Made by a program: the position numbers and the translations under genes
Notes under the pieces: generated by a model
Databases searched by the model: none
Seen by the model: the letters and a program-made list of their open reading frames with translations, nothing else
What the model was told of the DNA's origin: nothing
Source of the DNA: Demequina aurantiaca
Lineage (GTDB): Bacteria > Actinomycetota > Actinomycetes > Actinomycetales > Demequinaceae
DNA length: 64,000 bases
Reading direction: 5' to 3'
Assembly: GCF_000975135.1 (NCBI RefSeq)
Contig: NZ_BBRF01000001.1
Location: forward strand, 1,614,380-1,678,379
Part shown: one piece after another, positions 31,897-41,943 of the stretch
Numbering within the stretch: position 1 is the first letter of the stretch
Layout: each line of letters starts with the position of its first letter

Positions 31897-33114
31897 CTAC
31901 GAAATGTCGAGGCGGAACACGTGGTCGTCCTCGTCACGAGGCTCGCCGCGACCGTCGGTGTTGTTCGTCAGAATGTAGATCGAACCTTCGGGGCCGAGCG
32001 CGACCGCCCTGATGCGGCCCAAGTCGAGATCGAGTCGTGCAGGCGTGCCGATGCCATCCTGTGTCAACGGGATGCGCCACACGTCCTCGCCCCTGAGCGC
32101 GGCGACGTAGATGGCATCCTCGGTGATGGCCACCCCGGATGGCGAGGCGTCCGCGACCGGCCACTCCGCGACGGGGTACGTCAACCCGTCGACGGTGTCG
32201 CTCAGTTCGGTAGCGGCGGGAGCGCCCTCGCGGGCCTCGACATCCGGCCAGCCGTAGTTCGCGCCGGGCTCGATGAGGTTGAGTTCGTCCGTGGTGTTCT
32301 GTCCGAATTCAGACGCATACATGCGTCCATCGGCCGTCCAGGCGAAGCCCTCGACATTGCGGTGACCCATGGACCACACGAGCGAGTCGAACGGATTGTC
32401 CGTGGGGGCGGTGCCATCGTCGTCGCTGCCATCTGCGACGACACGCAGGATCTTTCCCGCGAGCGAGTCCTTGTCCTGCGCAAGGTCGCCATCGGCGGCG
32501 TCGCCGGTTGCGATGTACAGGTACCCGTCGGGCCCAAAGTCGATGCGCCCACCGTCGTGATTGGCGGCGTGGGGGATGCCGGTGACGACGTCAACGGGGG
32601 CGGACAGCAACTCTCCCGTCAGCGTCATCCGGACCACAGCGTTGCCATCGGCTCGCGAAAGATAGGCGTACATGTGTGACGGATGAGAGGGATCAACGGC
32701 GAGCCCCAGCAGGCCACCCTCTCCCTCCGCGACGACGGTGTTGCGGAGCGCCTCAGCGCCCGGGCCGTTGAGCGAGGTCGCGAATCCGGCGCGGATGCGC
32801 TTGATCGCGCCGGTGTCACGCTCCGAGACAAGCATCGATCCATCGGGCATGGGTTCGAGGTCCCACGGGGCAGCGAGGCTGCTCACCACTTTGGTTTGAG
32901 AGGTCACTGTCGCGGTGGCGGCACCGTCGACGACGATGCTCGGCACGGGGATGGGCTCGAGCGATCCCGAAGCAGAGATGCTGGGCTGCGACGTGGTGCT
33001 GGGCTGCGACGCGGTGGCGGAGCTTGATACGTCAGGATCTGCTGACGAACATCCCGTCACAGCGATGAGGGCGGTAAAGGTGGCCGCCGCAAATACTGAT
33101 CTGCGAATAGTCAT
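31897..33114 (-). CDS. PQQ-type glucose/sorbosone dehydrogenase lipoprotein
   Basis: 405 residues. Signal peptide with lipobox VTGCSS (Cys22), a Ser/Thr-rich linker to about residue 60, then a six-bladed beta-propeller of the GSDH family: WDLEPMPDGSMLVSERD, GLLGLAVDPSHP, NHDGGRIDFGPDGYLYIATGD and GHRNVEGFAW. The HDGG and YWP-type residues bind pyrroloquinoline quinone and calcium. It would oxidise sugars on the outer membrane face and pass electrons to the respiratory chain; actual cofactor use is inferred. It converges with the giant surface gene, with stops 56 bases apart, and I see no terminator between them. Confidence 0.88.
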   Translation of the reverse strand: MTIRRSVFAAATFTALIAVTGCSSADPDVSSSATASQPSTTSQPSISASGSLEPIPVPSIVVDGAATATVTSQTKVVSSLAAPWDLEPMPDGSMLVSERDTGAIKRIRAGFATSLNGPGAEALRNTVVAEGEGGLLGLAVDPSHPSHMYAYLSRADGNAVVRMTLTGELLSAPVDVVTGIPHAANHDGGRIDFGPDGYLYIATGDAADGDLAQDKDSLAGKILRVVADGSDDDGTAPTDNPFDSLVWSMGHRNVEGFAWTADGRMYASEFGQNTTDELNLIEPGANYGWPDVEAREGAPAATELSDTVDGLTYPVAEWPVADASPSGVAITEDAIYVAALRGEDVWRIPLTQDGIGTPARLDLDLGRIRAVALGPEGSIYILTNNTDGRGEPRDEDDHVFRLDIS

Positions 33115-33311
33115 AACTTGTTAATGCTACGTACGGTTTTGGGTCAAGACAAAGTTGCGAATCGATACGAAATGTGCCTTAGCAGTCCGAAAATAGGGGC
33201 CTTTGACGCATTTTCTCCACGCCTCCTCCCCTCACCAGGGGCAACGGGCGTAAATTGGACAGTGAGCATTGCGGACGTGCCAGTCAGTCGATGAAGCGTG
33301 AGGAGCGCACC

Positions 33312-33599
33312 ATGTCAGCAAACCAGCCGGAATCGAACGCAAATGTAGGTCGCAACACCAGCGACCCGAGCGGCATGCAGCACCCCAATGAGGATGGCGG
33401 CGCGCTTCCGCCGTCGAGCGGCGAGGACCCTGCCGGCAAGGGGAGTTGGATTGCCTTCTGGGTGGTGATCGCGCTTCTGGTCCTGGGCGGGATTATCTGG
33501 TGGCTGATTGCCTCGGGTGACGATGCCGTGCCCGCAGGAGTGCCCACCGCGACAACATCGGCGATGGCGAGCGCCGTATCGACACACACGGCCTGGTGA
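33312..33599 (+). CDS. Small single-pass membrane protein
   Basis: 95 residues from the ATG with AGGAG 6 bases upstream; an earlier in-frame ATG lacks a ribosome site. A disordered N-terminal half (Asn/Ser/Gly/Pro-rich) faces the cytoplasm, one membrane helix (IAFWVVIALLVLGGIIWWLI, residues 49-68) follows, and the outer tail is Ala/Thr-rich. No family recognised. Its stop is 10 bases from the convergent VOC gene. Confidence 0.6.
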   Translation: MSANQPESNANVGRNTSDPSGMQHPNEDGGALPPSSGEDPAGKGSWIAFWVVIALLVLGGIIWWLIASGDDAVPAGVPTATTSAMASAVSTHTAW

Positions 33600-33608
33600 C
33601 GGTCGGCG

Positions 33609-33998
33609 CTACGAAATCGCCTTGTCCGTAGTCTCGATGATCGACAGCCAGTTGCCCGCGGGGTCCCGGAACCAGGCGATGTTCGGCATTCCCTGACCTG
33701 TCGATCGTGAGATGCCGTCCTCCCCGGTGTCCAGGATGTTCTCGAGTTCAATGCCGGCCTGGCTGAGCAGGGCAGCGGCCTCGTCAATGTCGTCGACCAT
33801 GATGTTGAGCACAGTGTGGCTTGCCGGCACGTGGTCTTCCTTGCCGTAAATCAGCACGTGAGTGCCGTTCGCGAAGGTGATGTTGAGGTTGTCGCCCACG
33901 GCGTGCACCTGCAACCCCAGCTTGCCCTTGTAGAAGTCCCAAGTGGCGGGAAGATCGTTGGTGGAGAAGCTCGCGAATCCTGAGTTTGAACCGAACAT
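33609..33998 (-). CDS. VOC family protein
   Basis: 129 residues from the ATG at 33998 (GAAAGGG upstream). Typical VOC/glyoxalase-like fold: SFSTNDLPATWDFYKGKLGL, VHAVGDNLNITF, HTVLNIMVDDIDEA with the first-half His, and the closing FRDPAGNWLSIIET. The metal-binding His/Glu positions are plausible but not complete, so it may bind a small molecule rather than catalyse. Different subfamily from the VOC gene at 2084. Precedes MFS gene on the same strand. Confidence 0.85.
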   Translation of the reverse strand: MFGSNSGFASFSTNDLPATWDFYKGKLGLQVHAVGDNLNITFANGTHVLIYGKEDHVPASHTVLNIMVDDIDEAAALLSQAGIELENILDTGEDGISRSTGQGMPNIAWFRDPAGNWLSIIETTDKAIS

Positions 33999-34041
33999 GA
34001 CGGCGCCCTTTCTCGACTGCGCCGAGGCTCGGCGCCTCCCA

Positions 34042-35883
34042 CTATTCTGCGTCGAAATCAGTGGGTTGTCTGGTTGGACGTGTCGCACTGGGCCCCGTGC
34101 TGCCGTGGGGATCGGTGTGGCGGTTCGACTGCGGCTTGCGCTTGACGGCGCGCGCGGCCCCGGCCCCGGCGCGGGCGGCTCCCGCCCCAGCGCGCTTGGC
34201 GACGTCGCGGCTCGCGTGCTTGACGGAACTGGCCTTCCACTTGGGGCGCTCGAACTCCTCCTCAGAGCGTCGCTTCCACTCGCGGCGGCGTGCGCGCAGA
34301 GCTTCGCGCTCCTGCCGTGCCATGCGGATACGGCGCTCCACGTGCAAGCGACGGCGCATCGACTTGTCCGCGCCTAGCGTCACCACCGCGGCCGCGAACG
34401 TCAGACCGAACGACACCACGGGTAGCCACGCGATGCCCCAGAGCGCGACAATCGCCGCCCCCAGCATCGGCCCGGCGGCAGCCCCGGCATTCATGGTCAT
34501 CGTGTACGCGCCGGCACCAATCTCGGTGCGCCACGGCGTGTGCCGCATGGCCCAGTTCAGGAGCGCGGCGAGCAGGATGGCCCAGCCGGTGGACAACACC
34601 ACCTGTGCCGCAATCGCGCTCCACTGTTGCGCGAGTGCCAACAGCGACCAGCCGAGCATGAGGGCGAGGATGCCCACGGCCACGGTACGCACGGCTCGTC
34701 GCGCGAGGTACGGCGACACGGCCAGCGTCGCACCCACGGCGAGTACGCCTCCCAGCGCGAACATGAGGGGCACCGACCCGGAGGTGACGCGTGCCTCGCC
34801 CGTGTAGAACGGCACGATGTACGTCCAGGTGCCACTCATTGCCATGGAGGCCAGGAATGCGACCGCGAGGACGCGCGCGAAGGCGCTCTTGGACGGCAAG
34901 TCACCGCGAGCAATGGGGGTGGTGGGTGTCGCCTCGTCGGTGGCTGCGGCGCCGGACTCGGCCGCGGCATCGGCCGTGATGTGGTGCTTGCCCGGCATGG
35001 TCAGGGCCATTGCAATGGTTAGTACCACGCCAAAGACCGCGAGGGCCCAGAAAGGCGCCTGCCAGCCGATGCTCTTCCCCGCCACGGTGACCAGCGGAGT
35101 ACCGACAACGCCGGCGGCCGCCGCGCCCACCAGGATGCGGGTCACGCTGCGCCCGCGCAGGTGCGGAGCGAAGAGGCGGGCAGCCGTGGGGGCGACGATT
35201 GCCCAGAACAGGGCGTGTGCGGCAGCGGACAGGACGCGGCCGGTCGCGAGGTGAGCGACGCTGCCAGCCGTGGCCGCGACGACGACACCGGCGGTCCAGA
35301 GGCCGAGCGTCGAGGTCAGGGTGAGGCGGCGGCTGAGGCGCTGCGTGAGCATCGTCAGCGGCAGTGTCGCGGCGACGATCGTCAGTGCAAAGGCGGTGGC
35401 CAACAGGCCGATGGTCGCGACGGGGGTGCCCAGCCCTGTGGCGATCTGGGGGCTCAGCGCCACGACGGCAGACTCGTTGGCACCCATCGCGAAGGCACCA
35501 ATCGCGAGAGCCGCCAGCGCAAACTTGGCGCGGCGCGGCGTGATGGTCAGCGACTCGAACGAACGCTCAGCGGTGACGGACTCGTCGACCACCAGCGTCT
35601 CCGCGCCGCCGGCCATCGGAATCGACATGGTCGTGGGCTCGGGGTCGTACCACGTTTCGTGGGTCGAGTCGACGCCGAACGCCTCGGCGAGTGCGTCGGT
35701 TTCGGGTTCCGCGTCTACATCAGAGGCGGCGAGTGCGGGAATCGGCAATTCCAGCGTTTGCGTGAGGGGCGACAAAGCAACAATCCAAAAAACTAGTTCA
35801 GGCCAGGGTGTGTGTCGCACGCCGATGGGCGCGGCGCGCGATGCGTGGGGCGGCGCCGCCCAGAGGGTGTCTTTCACTCCCAT
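34042..35883 (-). CDS. MFS transporter with long N- and C-terminal extensions
   Basis: 613 residues with about twelve membrane helices between residues 114 and 500, starting at FALAALAIGAFAMGANESAVVALSPQ, which resembles the DHA1 drug-efflux/arabinose-exporter group (AraJ-type). A large loop (about residues 290-325) separates the two halves. The first 110 residues are acidic and disordered, so the annotated start is uncertain; the ATG at 35628 (MSIPMAGG) is a good alternative. The C-terminal 100 residues are very basic (RRREWKRRSEEEF, then KRAGAGAARAGAGAARAVKRK), which is unusual. Substrate unknown. Confidence 0.8.
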   Translation of the reverse strand: MGVKDTLWAAPPHASRAAPIGVRHTPWPELVFWIVALSPLTQTLELPIPALAASDVDAEPETDALAEAFGVDSTHETWYDPEPTTMSIPMAGGAETLVVDESVTAERSFESLTITPRRAKFALAALAIGAFAMGANESAVVALSPQIATGLGTPVATIGLLATAFALTIVAATLPLTMLTQRLSRRLTLTSTLGLWTAGVVVAATAGSVAHLATGRVLSAAAHALFWAIVAPTAARLFAPHLRGRSVTRILVGAAAAGVVGTPLVTVAGKSIGWQAPFWALAVFGVVLTIAMALTMPGKHHITADAAAESGAAATDEATPTTPIARGDLPSKSAFARVLAVAFLASMAMSGTWTYIVPFYTGEARVTSGSVPLMFALGGVLAVGATLAVSPYLARRAVRTVAVGILALMLGWSLLALAQQWSAIAAQVVLSTGWAILLAALLNWAMRHTPWRTEIGAGAYTMTMNAGAAAGPMLGAAIVALWGIAWLPVVSFGLTFAAAVVTLGADKSMRRRLHVERRIRMARQEREALRARRREWKRRSEEEFERPKWKASSVKHASRDVAKRAGAGAARAGAGAARAVKRKPQSNRHTDPHGSTGPSATRPTRQPTDFDAE

Positions 35884-36099
35884 TATGGGGGCGAAATGAC
35901 GGATAAAAAAACAACATCGGGACCCCGTGATCGCTGTCCCGAAGCCGTTACGTAGTCAACGATCGGCGGTCACCAAAAGTTCACTCCTGTGTGCACGGTT
36001 TGCGAGAGGATTCTGGCGCGCCTCGACCGCCGCGCGCGGGCAGTCTCCGGGCCGCATGTCGCGACTCCCGCGAGCAGGACGTTGCCGCATCTTCAGGCC

Positions 36100-36390
36100 T
36101 CCGCGTACACTGGGCGAACCAGCGCAGACCCGGCTATCACCGGCGAGCTTCCGGAAGAACGGCATTGCACCTCGATGCTCAGTAGAACCGGACGGGCAGC
36201 CCGTTATAGCGAGAGCAGAGTGGTGCGGCGCCGATGCGCCGGGCAAGCGAGGTGGTACCGCGCGGCTGGATTTCTAGCAGGCGTCCTCGTGGCAAGGCCG
36301 ATTTCCCGGTCAGGGAAATCAGTGACGCAGTTAGATGCCCGTACCGCCCAGGTCAGTTCTCACACGAACAGGCCACGCCACCAAAGGACC
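36100..36390 (+). ncRNA. Isoleucine T-box leader of ileS
   Basis: The conserved T-box sequence GGTGGTACCGCG lies at 36251-36262. About 110 bases upstream is the actinobacterial stem I region CCCGGCTATCACCGGCGAGC with specifier ATC (Ile) at 36136-36138. Uncharged tRNA(Ile) would pair with the specifier and with the TGGT of the T-box to switch on ileS, in this clade usually by exposing the ribosome site. A second perfect hairpin (GATTTCCC/GGGAAATC, 36300-36320) stands between T-box and start codon. Confidence 0.85.
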
Positions 36391-36396
36391 GCCGCC

Positions 36397-39300
36397 GTGA
36401 CCCACGACGCTCGCTACCCGCTGCACCGCACCTCCACCGACGGAAGCGCCGCCGCGATCAGCCCCTCGCCCAGCTTCCCCGCGCTCGAGGAGGAGGTCCT
36501 CGCGTACTGGAAGTCCGACGACACGTTCCAGGCGTCCATCGACAATCGTCCCGTGACGTCCGAGGGCGGCGAGGAGGGCGACAACGAGTTCGTCTTCTAC
36601 GACGGCCCGCCCTTCGCGAACGGACTGCCCCACTACGGCCACCTGCTGACGGGCTACGCCAAGGACGTGGTGCCCCGCTTCGAGACGATGCGCGGCAAGC
36701 GTGTGGAGCGCCGGTTCGGCTGGGACACGCACGGGCTTCCCGCCGAGCTGGAGGCCGAACGCATCCTGGGCATCACCGACAAGAGCCAGATCGAGGACAT
36801 GGGGATCGCCGCCTTCAACAAGGCGTGCCGCGACTCCGTCCTGAAGTACACCGACGAGTGGGAGGAGTACGTCACTCGCCAGGCCCGCTGGGTGGACTTC
36901 GAGAACGACTACAAGACCCTCGACGTGACCTACATGGAGTCCGTTATCTGGGCGTTCAAGGAGCTGCACACCAAGGGCCTCGCGTACGAGGGACACCGCG
37001 TGCTGCCGTACTGCTGGCGCGACGAGACCCCGCTGTCCAACCACGAGCTGAAGATGGACGACGACGTCTACCAGATGCGCCAGGACCCGGCGCTGACCGT
37101 GCTGCTGCCGCTGCTCGACGCCCAGGGTGACCGCGAGGTCGTGGACGGCAAGCAAGAGTCGCTCATCATCTGGACCACCACGCCCTGGACGCTGCCCTCC
37201 AACCTCGCGACCGCGGTGGGCCCCGACATCGAGTACTCGGTGGTCGAGCCCGGCTCAGAGTCCGACTTCTCCGGCCAGCGAGTGATCATGGCGACGGCGC
37301 GCATCGGCGCCTATGCCCGCGAAATCGGTGAAGTAGCCGCGGAAGGCACCGAAGCATCGGCCGAAAACGCCGTCGTGGTGCGCACTGTCCTCGGGCGCGA
37401 ACTGGAGGGAAAGAAGTACCTGCCGCCGTTCGGCGAGTTCCGCGGCCGCGACAACGCCCACCAGGTGCTGGTCGCGGACTTCGTGACCACCGAGGACGGT
37501 ACCGGAATCGTCCACCTGGCGCCCGCCTTTGGTGAGGACGACATGACCGTCTGCCTCGCCGCCGGCATCGAGCCGGTCATCCCCATCGACTCACGCGGTC
37601 GCTTCACGCACGAGGTGCCTCCGTACCAGGGCCAGCAGGTCTTCGAGGCAAACACGCAGATCATCACCGACCTGAAGGCCGGGGGAGTCGTGGTGCGCCA
37701 CGAGACCTACGACCACAGCTACCCGCACTGCTGGCGCTGCCGCAACCCGCTGATCTACCGCGCGATCGGCTCGTGGTTCGTGCGCGTCACCGAATATCGC
37801 GACCGCATGGTCGAGCTGAACGATGAGATCACCTGGGTGCCCGAGCACATCAAGGAGGGCCAGTTCGGCAAGTGGCTCGAGGGCGCGCGTGATTGGTCCA
37901 TCAGCCGCAACCGCTACTTTGGCACGCCCATCCCCGTGTGGGTCAGCGACAACCCCGAGTTTCCGCGCACGGACGTGTATGGCTCGCTCGAGGAGATCCA
38001 GCGCGACTTTGGCCGCCTGCCGCTGAACGAGACCGGCGAGCCCGACCTGCACCGGCCGTACATCGACGACCTCACGCGCCCCAACCCCGACGACCCCTCC
38101 GGCACGTCCACGATGCGCCGCATCACCGACGTGTTCGACGTGTGGTTTGACTCGGGTTCCATGCCGTTTGCGCAGGTACATTACCCCTTCGAGAACCGCG
38201 AGTGGTTCGACAGCCACAACCCCGCGGACTTCATCGTGGAGTACATCGGGCAGACGCGTGGCTGGTTCTACGTCATGCATGCGCTCGCGACCGGGCTGTT
38301 CGACCGCCCGGCCTTCACCACGTGCATCAGCCACGGCATCGTTTTGGGCTCGGACGGTCGCAAGATGTCCAAGTCGCTGCAGAACTACCCGGACGTCCAG
38401 GACGTGTTCGACCGCGACGGCTCCGACGCGATGCGCTGGTTCCTGATGTCCAGCCCCATCCTGCGCGGCGGCAACCTAGTGGTGACCGAGGAGAGCATCC
38501 GTGAGGGTGTGCGCCAGGTCATGCTGCCCATGTGGAGCACCTACTACTTCTTCACGATGTATGCGGGTGCGGCGAACGGTGGTTCCGGCTACGTCGCCAA
38601 GGCAGTAGCGGACGATGCCGTGGCTGGCTTGCCGGTCATGGATCGCTACGTGTTGGCTAAGGCCTCCGAGCTGGTCGCCGACGTGACGCGTCAGATGGAG
38701 GAGTTCGACATCCCCGGCGCCTCGGAGTCGCTGCGCGTCTTCTTTGACCTGCTCACCAACTGGTACGTGCGCACCCAGCGCGACCGGTTCTGGGGCGAGG
38801 ACACCGACGCGTTCGACACCCTGTACACCGTGCTTGAGACCGTGATGCGCCTGAGTGCACCGTTGCTGCCGCTGCTGACCGAGGAGATCTGGCGCGGCCT
38901 GACCGGCGGACGCTCCGTGCACCTGACGGACTTCCCGACGGCGCCCGCGGCGTGGAGTGACTCGTCGCTGGGCGGGGTCATGGACCAGGTGCGTGAGGTG
39001 GTCTCGACCGCTCACGCGCTGCGCAAGAAGGAGCAGATTCGCGTGCGCCAGCCGCTGTCGTCGCTCGAGGTTGCCGTCGCGGACACCGATGCGATGGCGC
39101 CGTACGGAGACCTGGTGGCGTCCGAGCTCAACGTCAAGGCAGTGCGGTGGGTGACCGCCGACGAGTTCACCGCCGCGCACCCCGTGGAGCAGCGCCTGAA
39201 CGTCAACGCGCGCGCCGCAGGCCCGCGCATCGGTAAGTCGGTGCAGGCGGCCATCAAGGGATCCAAGTCCGGCGACTGGTCGGTCTCCTCCGATGGTGTG

Positions 39301-39705
39301 GTTACCTCCGGCGGCATCGCCCTGGTCGCGGGCGAGTACGACCTCGTCACGGTGATCGGTGCGGCGGACGATGCGGCGGCGGGCTCGTCCGCTGCGGCGG
39401 TTTTGCCCTCGGGCGGCTTTGTGCTGCTCGACACGGCGCTGACCTCTGAACTGGAGGCCGAGGGCTACGCCCGCGACGTGGTGCGCGCCGTCCAGGACGA
39501 GCGCAAGAATGCCGGGCTCAACGTCTCCGACCGCATTCACCTGCAACTGACGGTGCCCGCCGACCGCGTCGCGGCCGTCGAGGCTCACACGGAGCTGATC
39601 GCGGGGGAGACCCTGGCCCAGGATCCGGTGACGGGCGCCGCCCAGGTGACCGTGGCATCGGGCGACGAATTGGCAGTCTCCGTCGCCAAGAACGACGCGC
39701 GATAG
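36397..39705 (+). CDS. ileS: Isoleucine--tRNA ligase (IleS2 type)
   Basis: 1,102 residues from a GTG with AAAGGA 9 bases upstream. It is a class I synthetase: HIGH-like PHYGH at residues 78-82, KMSKS at 656-660, a full CP1 editing domain, and a C-terminal anticodon-binding helical bundle. The eukaryote-like features ([25 protein letters not shown]) place it with the IleS2/IleRS-2 group found in most actinobacteria, which lacks the bacterial C-terminal zinc domain pattern. It charges tRNA(Ile) with Ile in the cytoplasm, and is controlled by its T-box leader. Confidence 0.97.
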   Translation: MTHDARYPLHRTSTDGSAAAISPSPSFPALEEEVLAYWKSDDTFQASIDNRPVTSEGGEEGDNEFVFYDGPPFANGLPHYGHLLTGYAKDVVPRFETMRGKRVERRFGWDTHGLPAELEAERILGITDKSQIEDMGIAAFNKACRDSVLKYTDEWEEYVTRQARWVDFENDYKTLDVTYMESVIWAFKELHTKGLAYEGHRVLPYCWRDETPLSNHELKMDDDVYQMRQDPALTVLLPLLDAQGDREVVDGKQESLIIWTTTPWTLPSNLATAVGPDIEYSVVEPGSESDFSGQRVIMATARIGAYAREIGEVAAEGTEASAENAVVVRTVLGRELEGKKYLPPFGEFRGRDNAHQVLVADFVTTEDGTGIVHLAPAFGEDDMTVCLAAGIEPVIPIDSRGRFTHEVPPYQGQQVFEANTQIITDLKAGGVVVRHETYDHSYPHCWRCRNPLIYRAIGSWFVRVTEYRDRMVELNDEITWVPEHIKEGQFGKWLEGARDWSISRNRYFGTPIPVWVSDNPEFPRTDVYGSLEEIQRDFGRLPLNETGEPDLHRPYIDDLTRPNPDDPSGTSTMRRITDVFDVWFDSGSMPFAQVHYPFENREWFDSHNPADFIVEYIGQTRGWFYVMHALATGLFDRPAFTTCISHGIVLGSDGRKMSKSLQNYPDVQDVFDRDGSDAMRWFLMSSPILRGGNLVVTEESIREGVRQVMLPMWSTYYFFTMYAGAANGGSGYVAKAVADDAVAGLPVMDRYVLAKASELVADVTRQMEEFDIPGASESLRVFFDLLTNWYVRTQRDRFWGEDTDAFDTLYTVLETVMRLSAPLLPLLTEEIWRGLTGGRSVHLTDFPTAPAAWSDSSLGGVMDQVREVVSTAHALRKKEQIRVRQPLSSLEVAVADTDAMAPYGDLVASELNVKAVRWVTADEFTAAHPVEQRLNVNARAAGPRIGKSVQAAIKGSKSGDWSVSSDGVVTSGGIALVAGEYDLVTVIGAADDAAAGSSAAAVLPSGGFVLLDTALTSELEAEGYARDVVRAVQDERKNAGLNVSDRIHLQLTVPADRVAAVEAHTELIAGETLAQDPVTGAAQVTVASGDELAVSVAKNDAR

Positions 39706-39718
39706 CGGGTTGAACGTC

Positions 39719-40645
39719 ATGGCGAGCGGTGTTCCTGACCCGAGTCGGTACGCGACGGTCGAGTCGGTGGTGGGCAACACCCCACTGGTGCGACTGCAGC
39801 GCCTTCCGGCTGGTGACGGCGGCTCGCTCGTTCTCGCCAAGCTCGAGGGTGACAATCCTGCGGGGTCGGTCAAGGATCGCCCCGCGTTTGCGATGATCGC
39901 CGCCGCCGAGGCGAGTGGCGTGCTCGCTCCGGGCGCGACGCTTGTGGAGGCGACGAGCGGCAACACGGGCATCGCGCTCGCGGCCGCTGCGGCGGTCAAG
40001 GGCTACCGCATGATTCTGGTGATGCCCGCGGGATCGTCCCGGGAACGGTTCTCCACGATGCGCGCCTACGGGGCCGAGATCGTGGAGACCGACCAGGACC
40101 TGGGGATCGAGCACGCTCGGGACGTCGCGGAAGCGATTGCCACGGAACGTTCGGCGCTGCGGCTCGACCAGTTCGCCAACCCCGCGAATCCCGCGGTGCA
40201 CGAGGCGACCACTGGACCCGAGCTGTGGCAGCAAACCGGCGGGACGCTGACGCACGTGGTGTCCTCGATGGGGACGACGGGCACCATCACGGGGCTTTCT
40301 AAGGCCCTCAAGGGGCTGTCGCCGGCGGTGACAGTCATTGGGGTGCAGCCCGCGCCCGGCTCGCAGATCGCAGGAATTCGGGCCTGGTCGCCCGGATATT
40401 TGCCTGCCATCTACGACCCCACGAACATCGACGAGATCCGCACCGTCAGCCAGGAGCGGGCCGTCGCGACCACTCGCGACCTCGCGCGTCACGAGGGGCT
40501 GCTGCTTGGAGTGAGCTCCGGGGGTGCGGCCGCGATCGCGCTCGACATTGCCCGCGAGAATTCCGGGTCCACCGTGGCGTTCATCGCATGCGACCGCGGC
40601 GACCGCTACCTGTCCACGGGGATCTTTGACGACGAGACGCCATAG
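39719..40645 (+). CDS. PLP-dependent cysteine synthase (CysK/CysM family)
   Basis: 308 residues from ATG 39719; the TTG at 39710 would add three. Fold-type II PLP enzyme: NTPLVRLQRLP, the Schiff-base Lys in GSVKDR (Lys52), SGNTGIALA, and a glycine loop SSMGTTGTI. It uses O-acetylserine or O-phosphoserine and a sulfur donor to make cysteine. CysM-like short length; no CysE gene beside it. The substrate choice is unclear. It begins 13 bases after the ileS stop and could share a transcript, though it has GCGGG upstream. Confidence 0.87.
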   Translation: MASGVPDPSRYATVESVVGNTPLVRLQRLPAGDGGSLVLAKLEGDNPAGSVKDRPAFAMIAAAEASGVLAPGATLVEATSGNTGIALAAAAAVKGYRMILVMPAGSSRERFSTMRAYGAEIVETDQDLGIEHARDVAEAIATERSALRLDQFANPANPAVHEATTGPELWQQTGGTLTHVVSSMGTTGTITGLSKALKGLSPAVTVIGVQPAPGSQIAGIRAWSPGYLPAIYDPTNIDEIRTVSQERAVATTRDLARHEGLLLGVSSGGAAAIALDIARENSGSTVAFIACDRGDRYLSTGIFDDETP

Positions 40646-40758
40646 CGCCGGGCACGCAGGAGCAGACGCCGAAGGTGACGAGCACGGCACACGACACGAC
40701 TCCTGGTCGTGTCAGACCCCGGTGAGATAGTGGCACTGACTCGAGAGGAGAGTCAGCA

Positions 40759-41355
40759 ATGAACGGACGTCACTACAACCCTCGCAACCCGCGCCATCTC
40801 ACTGACGCTGACGAGGTGCGAGACGCTAATCGCTCGCTCACGTCTATGCACCCGGTGTTCGCGAAGCGCCGCCGCAGCGCCCGTGAGTCGGACGTCGAAG
40901 GGCCCGGAGGCGTCGACGTGCAGCCCACCCTGTTCTCCATGGCTGACCACCCTGGCGGGGTGCCGTCGGCGATGCGCGCCGCCGCCGCTGCGGGAACGCC
41001 TCGAAGGGCAGACGCCCCGTTGCCTCATGAAATTGCTTTCGACTCGGCCAGTGACGCGCTCCGACAGGTGACGACGCTGAACATGACGACATCTGCCTAT
41101 CGAATGGCGCTGAAGCGCGCGTTGATGATGTTCCGCCAAGTTCAGGACATCGCGCCCCCGGGATTCCACACCGGCCGCGTCCACCGGGCGATTGAGACTC
41201 TTTCGCTCAACCTCGAGACTGACTGGCGCCGAGTGATCGAGGTGGAGCTGCGCTACGCAGACAACAGCACCGAGTTCGTCAACGTGAAGCTCGACCCCGA
41301 GGCTGCGCGCAAGTTTCAGGAGGCTACGCAATTCCGCCTGGTCAGCACGGAGTGA
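40759..41355 (+). CDS. Hypothetical protein
   Basis: 198 residues; ATG after GAGAGGAGAG, a strong ribosome site, and a GATAGT -10-like element upstream. Basic, Arg- and Ala-rich N-terminal half, probably disordered to about residue 90. The C-terminal half is predicted alpha/beta and includes two helices (YRMALKRALMMFRQV, ETLSLNLETDWRRVIEVEL). No family recognised. Its stop is 1 base from the convergent DUF2510 gene stop. Confidence 0.55.
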   Translation: MNGRHYNPRNPRHLTDADEVRDANRSLTSMHPVFAKRRRSARESDVEGPGGVDVQPTLFSMADHPGGVPSAMRAAAAAGTPRRADAPLPHEIAFDSASDALRQVTTLNMTTSAYRMALKRALMMFRQVQDIAPPGFHTGRVHRAIETLSLNLETDWRRVIEVELRYADNSTEFVNVKLDPEAARKFQEATQFRLVSTE

Positions 41356-41356
41356 G

Positions 41357-41749
41357 TTAACTAGGGAAACCGCCGGTGAGCAGCATGCTGCCGCCGATGG
41401 CGATTGCGATCGCCCCCACAAAGATCACCACGATGGTGCCTCGGCCGATGCGTCGACTAGGGCGCTCGGGCTCCGAGGCGGCTGTCTCGGCACTCTGGAC
41501 GGGCGCGGCTGGTGCCTGACCTGACGTCGGGATTTCACTCCCTGCAGGCGCCTGTGGAGGCGTCGTGGCGGCAGTGGGTTGGGTGCTCTCGGGCGCAGCG
41601 GGTTGGGCGCTCCCGGGCGCAGCGGGCTGGGTGCTCCCGGGCGCGGGCGCCGTCTTGGTGGTCCACGCGCTTCCGTCCCAGTACCGCTGAAGATCCTGGT
41701 TCTCGGGATCTAGGTACCAACCCGATCGTGGTTGTGCGACGTCTGACAT
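41357..41749 (-). CDS. DUF2510 membrane protein
   Basis: 130 residues from the ATG with GGAGGCAAC upstream. DUF2510 at the N-terminus (GWYLDPENQDLQRYWDGSAWT) is followed by a Pro/Ala/Gln/Ser linker with repeated PGSxQPAA units and one membrane helix near the C-terminus (GTIVVIFVGAIAIAIGG). DUF2510 is an actinobacterial 30-residue cytoplasmic motif of unknown role, here placed inside with the helix as anchor. A paralogous architecture occurs at 54310-55218. Confidence 0.8.
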   Translation of the reverse strand: MSDVAQPRSGWYLDPENQDLQRYWDGSAWTTKTAPAPGSTQPAAPGSAQPAAPESTQPTAATTPPQAPAGSEIPTSGQAPAAPVQSAETAASEPERPSRRIGRGTIVVIFVGAIAIAIGGSMLLTGGFPS

Positions 41750-41943
41750 GTTGCCTCCCTCAGGCCCCCATTTTGTCTGACCATAGTTGCTTATGGCGCG
41801 TGTGCATAGAGGAGTGTGCAAATGTCGTCACTACGAGCCGCCACCAGCCATCTATCAGGGGCTTTTCGTCCCCCTCGAAAGCTGGAAAAATTGTTGCTGA
41901 TTTCGGTCGTCAGCACGCCAAATCTTGCCGCACAATTATCTCC

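Noticed and set aside
36013..36400. Upstream in-frame extension of ileS starting near 35989
   Set aside because: It would translate through the T-box leader. The GTG at 36397 has a ribosome site and gives the normal N-terminus.
38476..39999. Minus-strand open frame of 507 codons over ileS and the cysteine synthase gene
   Set aside because: It is antisense to two well-supported genes, has low-complexity composition and no family motif. High-GC genes often leave the opposite frame open.
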